The position numbers were made by a program, and so were the translations under genes. Below, piece after piece: positions 63,796 through 64,000 of a DNA stretch of 64,000 nucleotides; within the stretch, counting starts at the first letter, position 1; each line of letters opens with the position of its first letter. The notes under the pieces are model-generated. The model was given only the letters and a program-made list of their open reading frames with translations. It made no database searches and had not been told where the DNA came from. The DNA is from Allorhodopirellula heiligendammensis. Lineage in GTDB: Bacteria > Planctomycetota > Planctomycetia > Pirellulales > Pirellulaceae. The stretch lies in the NCBI RefSeq assembly GCF_007860105.1, contig NZ_SJPU01000001.1:2377700-2441699 (forward strand), read 5' to 3'.

Positions 63796-64000
63796 CATTC
63801 AGACGCTTCTGTCAATACAGTCTCCTGGTCAGTGGTATGTGCTTGAGTACAAGCCCCATGGCTGCTGATATTTACGTCAGTACCGATGGCAGGGACACGA
63901 ATCCCGGGAGTCAGTCTGCGCCTGTTGCGACGCTTGAGAGAGCGAGATCGTTGGCAGCTACATTCAGCGGCAGCGATCCCGTCACAGTTCATGTTGCTGA
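63792..64000 (+). CDS. Secreted right-handed beta-helix protein, N-terminal part only
   Basis: A frame from ATG 63792 is open to the right edge (69 codons plus two bases). A signal peptide ([20 protein letters not shown]) is followed by [18 protein letters not shown] and [13 protein letters not shown]. That YVSxDGxDxNPG plus PxATLxxA pattern starts many pectate-lyase-like/parallel beta-helix proteins (DUF1565 type), which bind or cleave polysaccharide. It begins inside the stop of the truncated DUF1559 gene. The rest lies outside the window, so catalytic residues cannot be seen. It may belong to the carbohydrate-degrading set to its left. Confidence 0.7.
   Translation, partial: MTFRRFCQYSLLVSGMCLSTSPMAADIYVSTDGRDTNPGSQSAPVATLERARSLAATFSGSDPVTVHVA

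Overview
The window looks like a chromosome segment of a marine planctomycete of the Rhodopirellula/Pirellula type. This rests on family content, not on a marker gene: two proteins with the N-terminal prepilin-like helix and DUF1559 domain, surface proteins carrying an LExR-x-LLAA motif near the N-terminus, a PVC-type haem-binding dehydrogenase, formylglycine sulfatases, XylR/AraC-type sugar regulators and a gene of almost 20 kb. No rRNA, tRNA, CRISPR array, insertion sequence or prophage was seen.

Left part (1-6.9 kb): the start of an M32 carboxypeptidase runs off the left edge. It is followed by a small zinc-ribbon membrane protein, a long leader, a primary-type sigma-70 factor joined by a one-base overlap to a TPR/glycosyltransferase-like gene, a hairpin-rich convergent spacer, and a DUF1559 plus lipoprotein pair on the minus strand.

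Middle part (7.6-38.8 kb): a minus-strand gene of about 6,558 codons encodes a surface protein with a metzincin zinc site, PPC domains, beta-helix stretches, many cadherin-like domains and a C-terminal dockerin. Divergent from it is a seven-gene type II secretion operon (pseudopilins G, H, I, J, K plus fused L/PilM-PilN-like and M/PilO-GspC-like proteins) without gspD, gspE or gspF. Then come a membrane protein, atpB (F0 subunit a) without the rest of its operon, and an amidohydrolase.

Right part (39-64 kb), carbohydrate region: an animal-type haem peroxidase with an N-terminal dockerin; an XylR-like regulator divergent from a Gfo/Idh/MocA oxidoreductase and a ThuA-PVC cytochrome fusion; and a CotH kinase. 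A second XylR-like regulator then stands divergent from a fucose/fucoidan cluster in the order fucP, fucI, class II aldolase, GH29 alpha-L-fucosidase, alpha/beta hydrolase and two sulfatases. Read together, sulfatases, esterase and fucosidase strip a sulfated (possibly acetylated) fucan outside the cytoplasm, FucP imports L-fucose, FucI makes L-fuculose and the aldolase cleaves the next intermediate; no fuculokinase is present. The window ends with a C-terminally truncated DUF1559 gene overlapping the start of a secreted beta-helix protein.

The main leads are the giant dockerin/metzincin gene facing the secretion operon, the fused inner-membrane secretion subunits, the ThuA-cytochrome fusion beside an oxidoreductase lacking its EKP motif, the kinase-less fucose cluster with a recurrent GTCGCAA motif, and the truncated DUF1559 junction. 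Function calls rest on motif recognition by eye; no database search was run.
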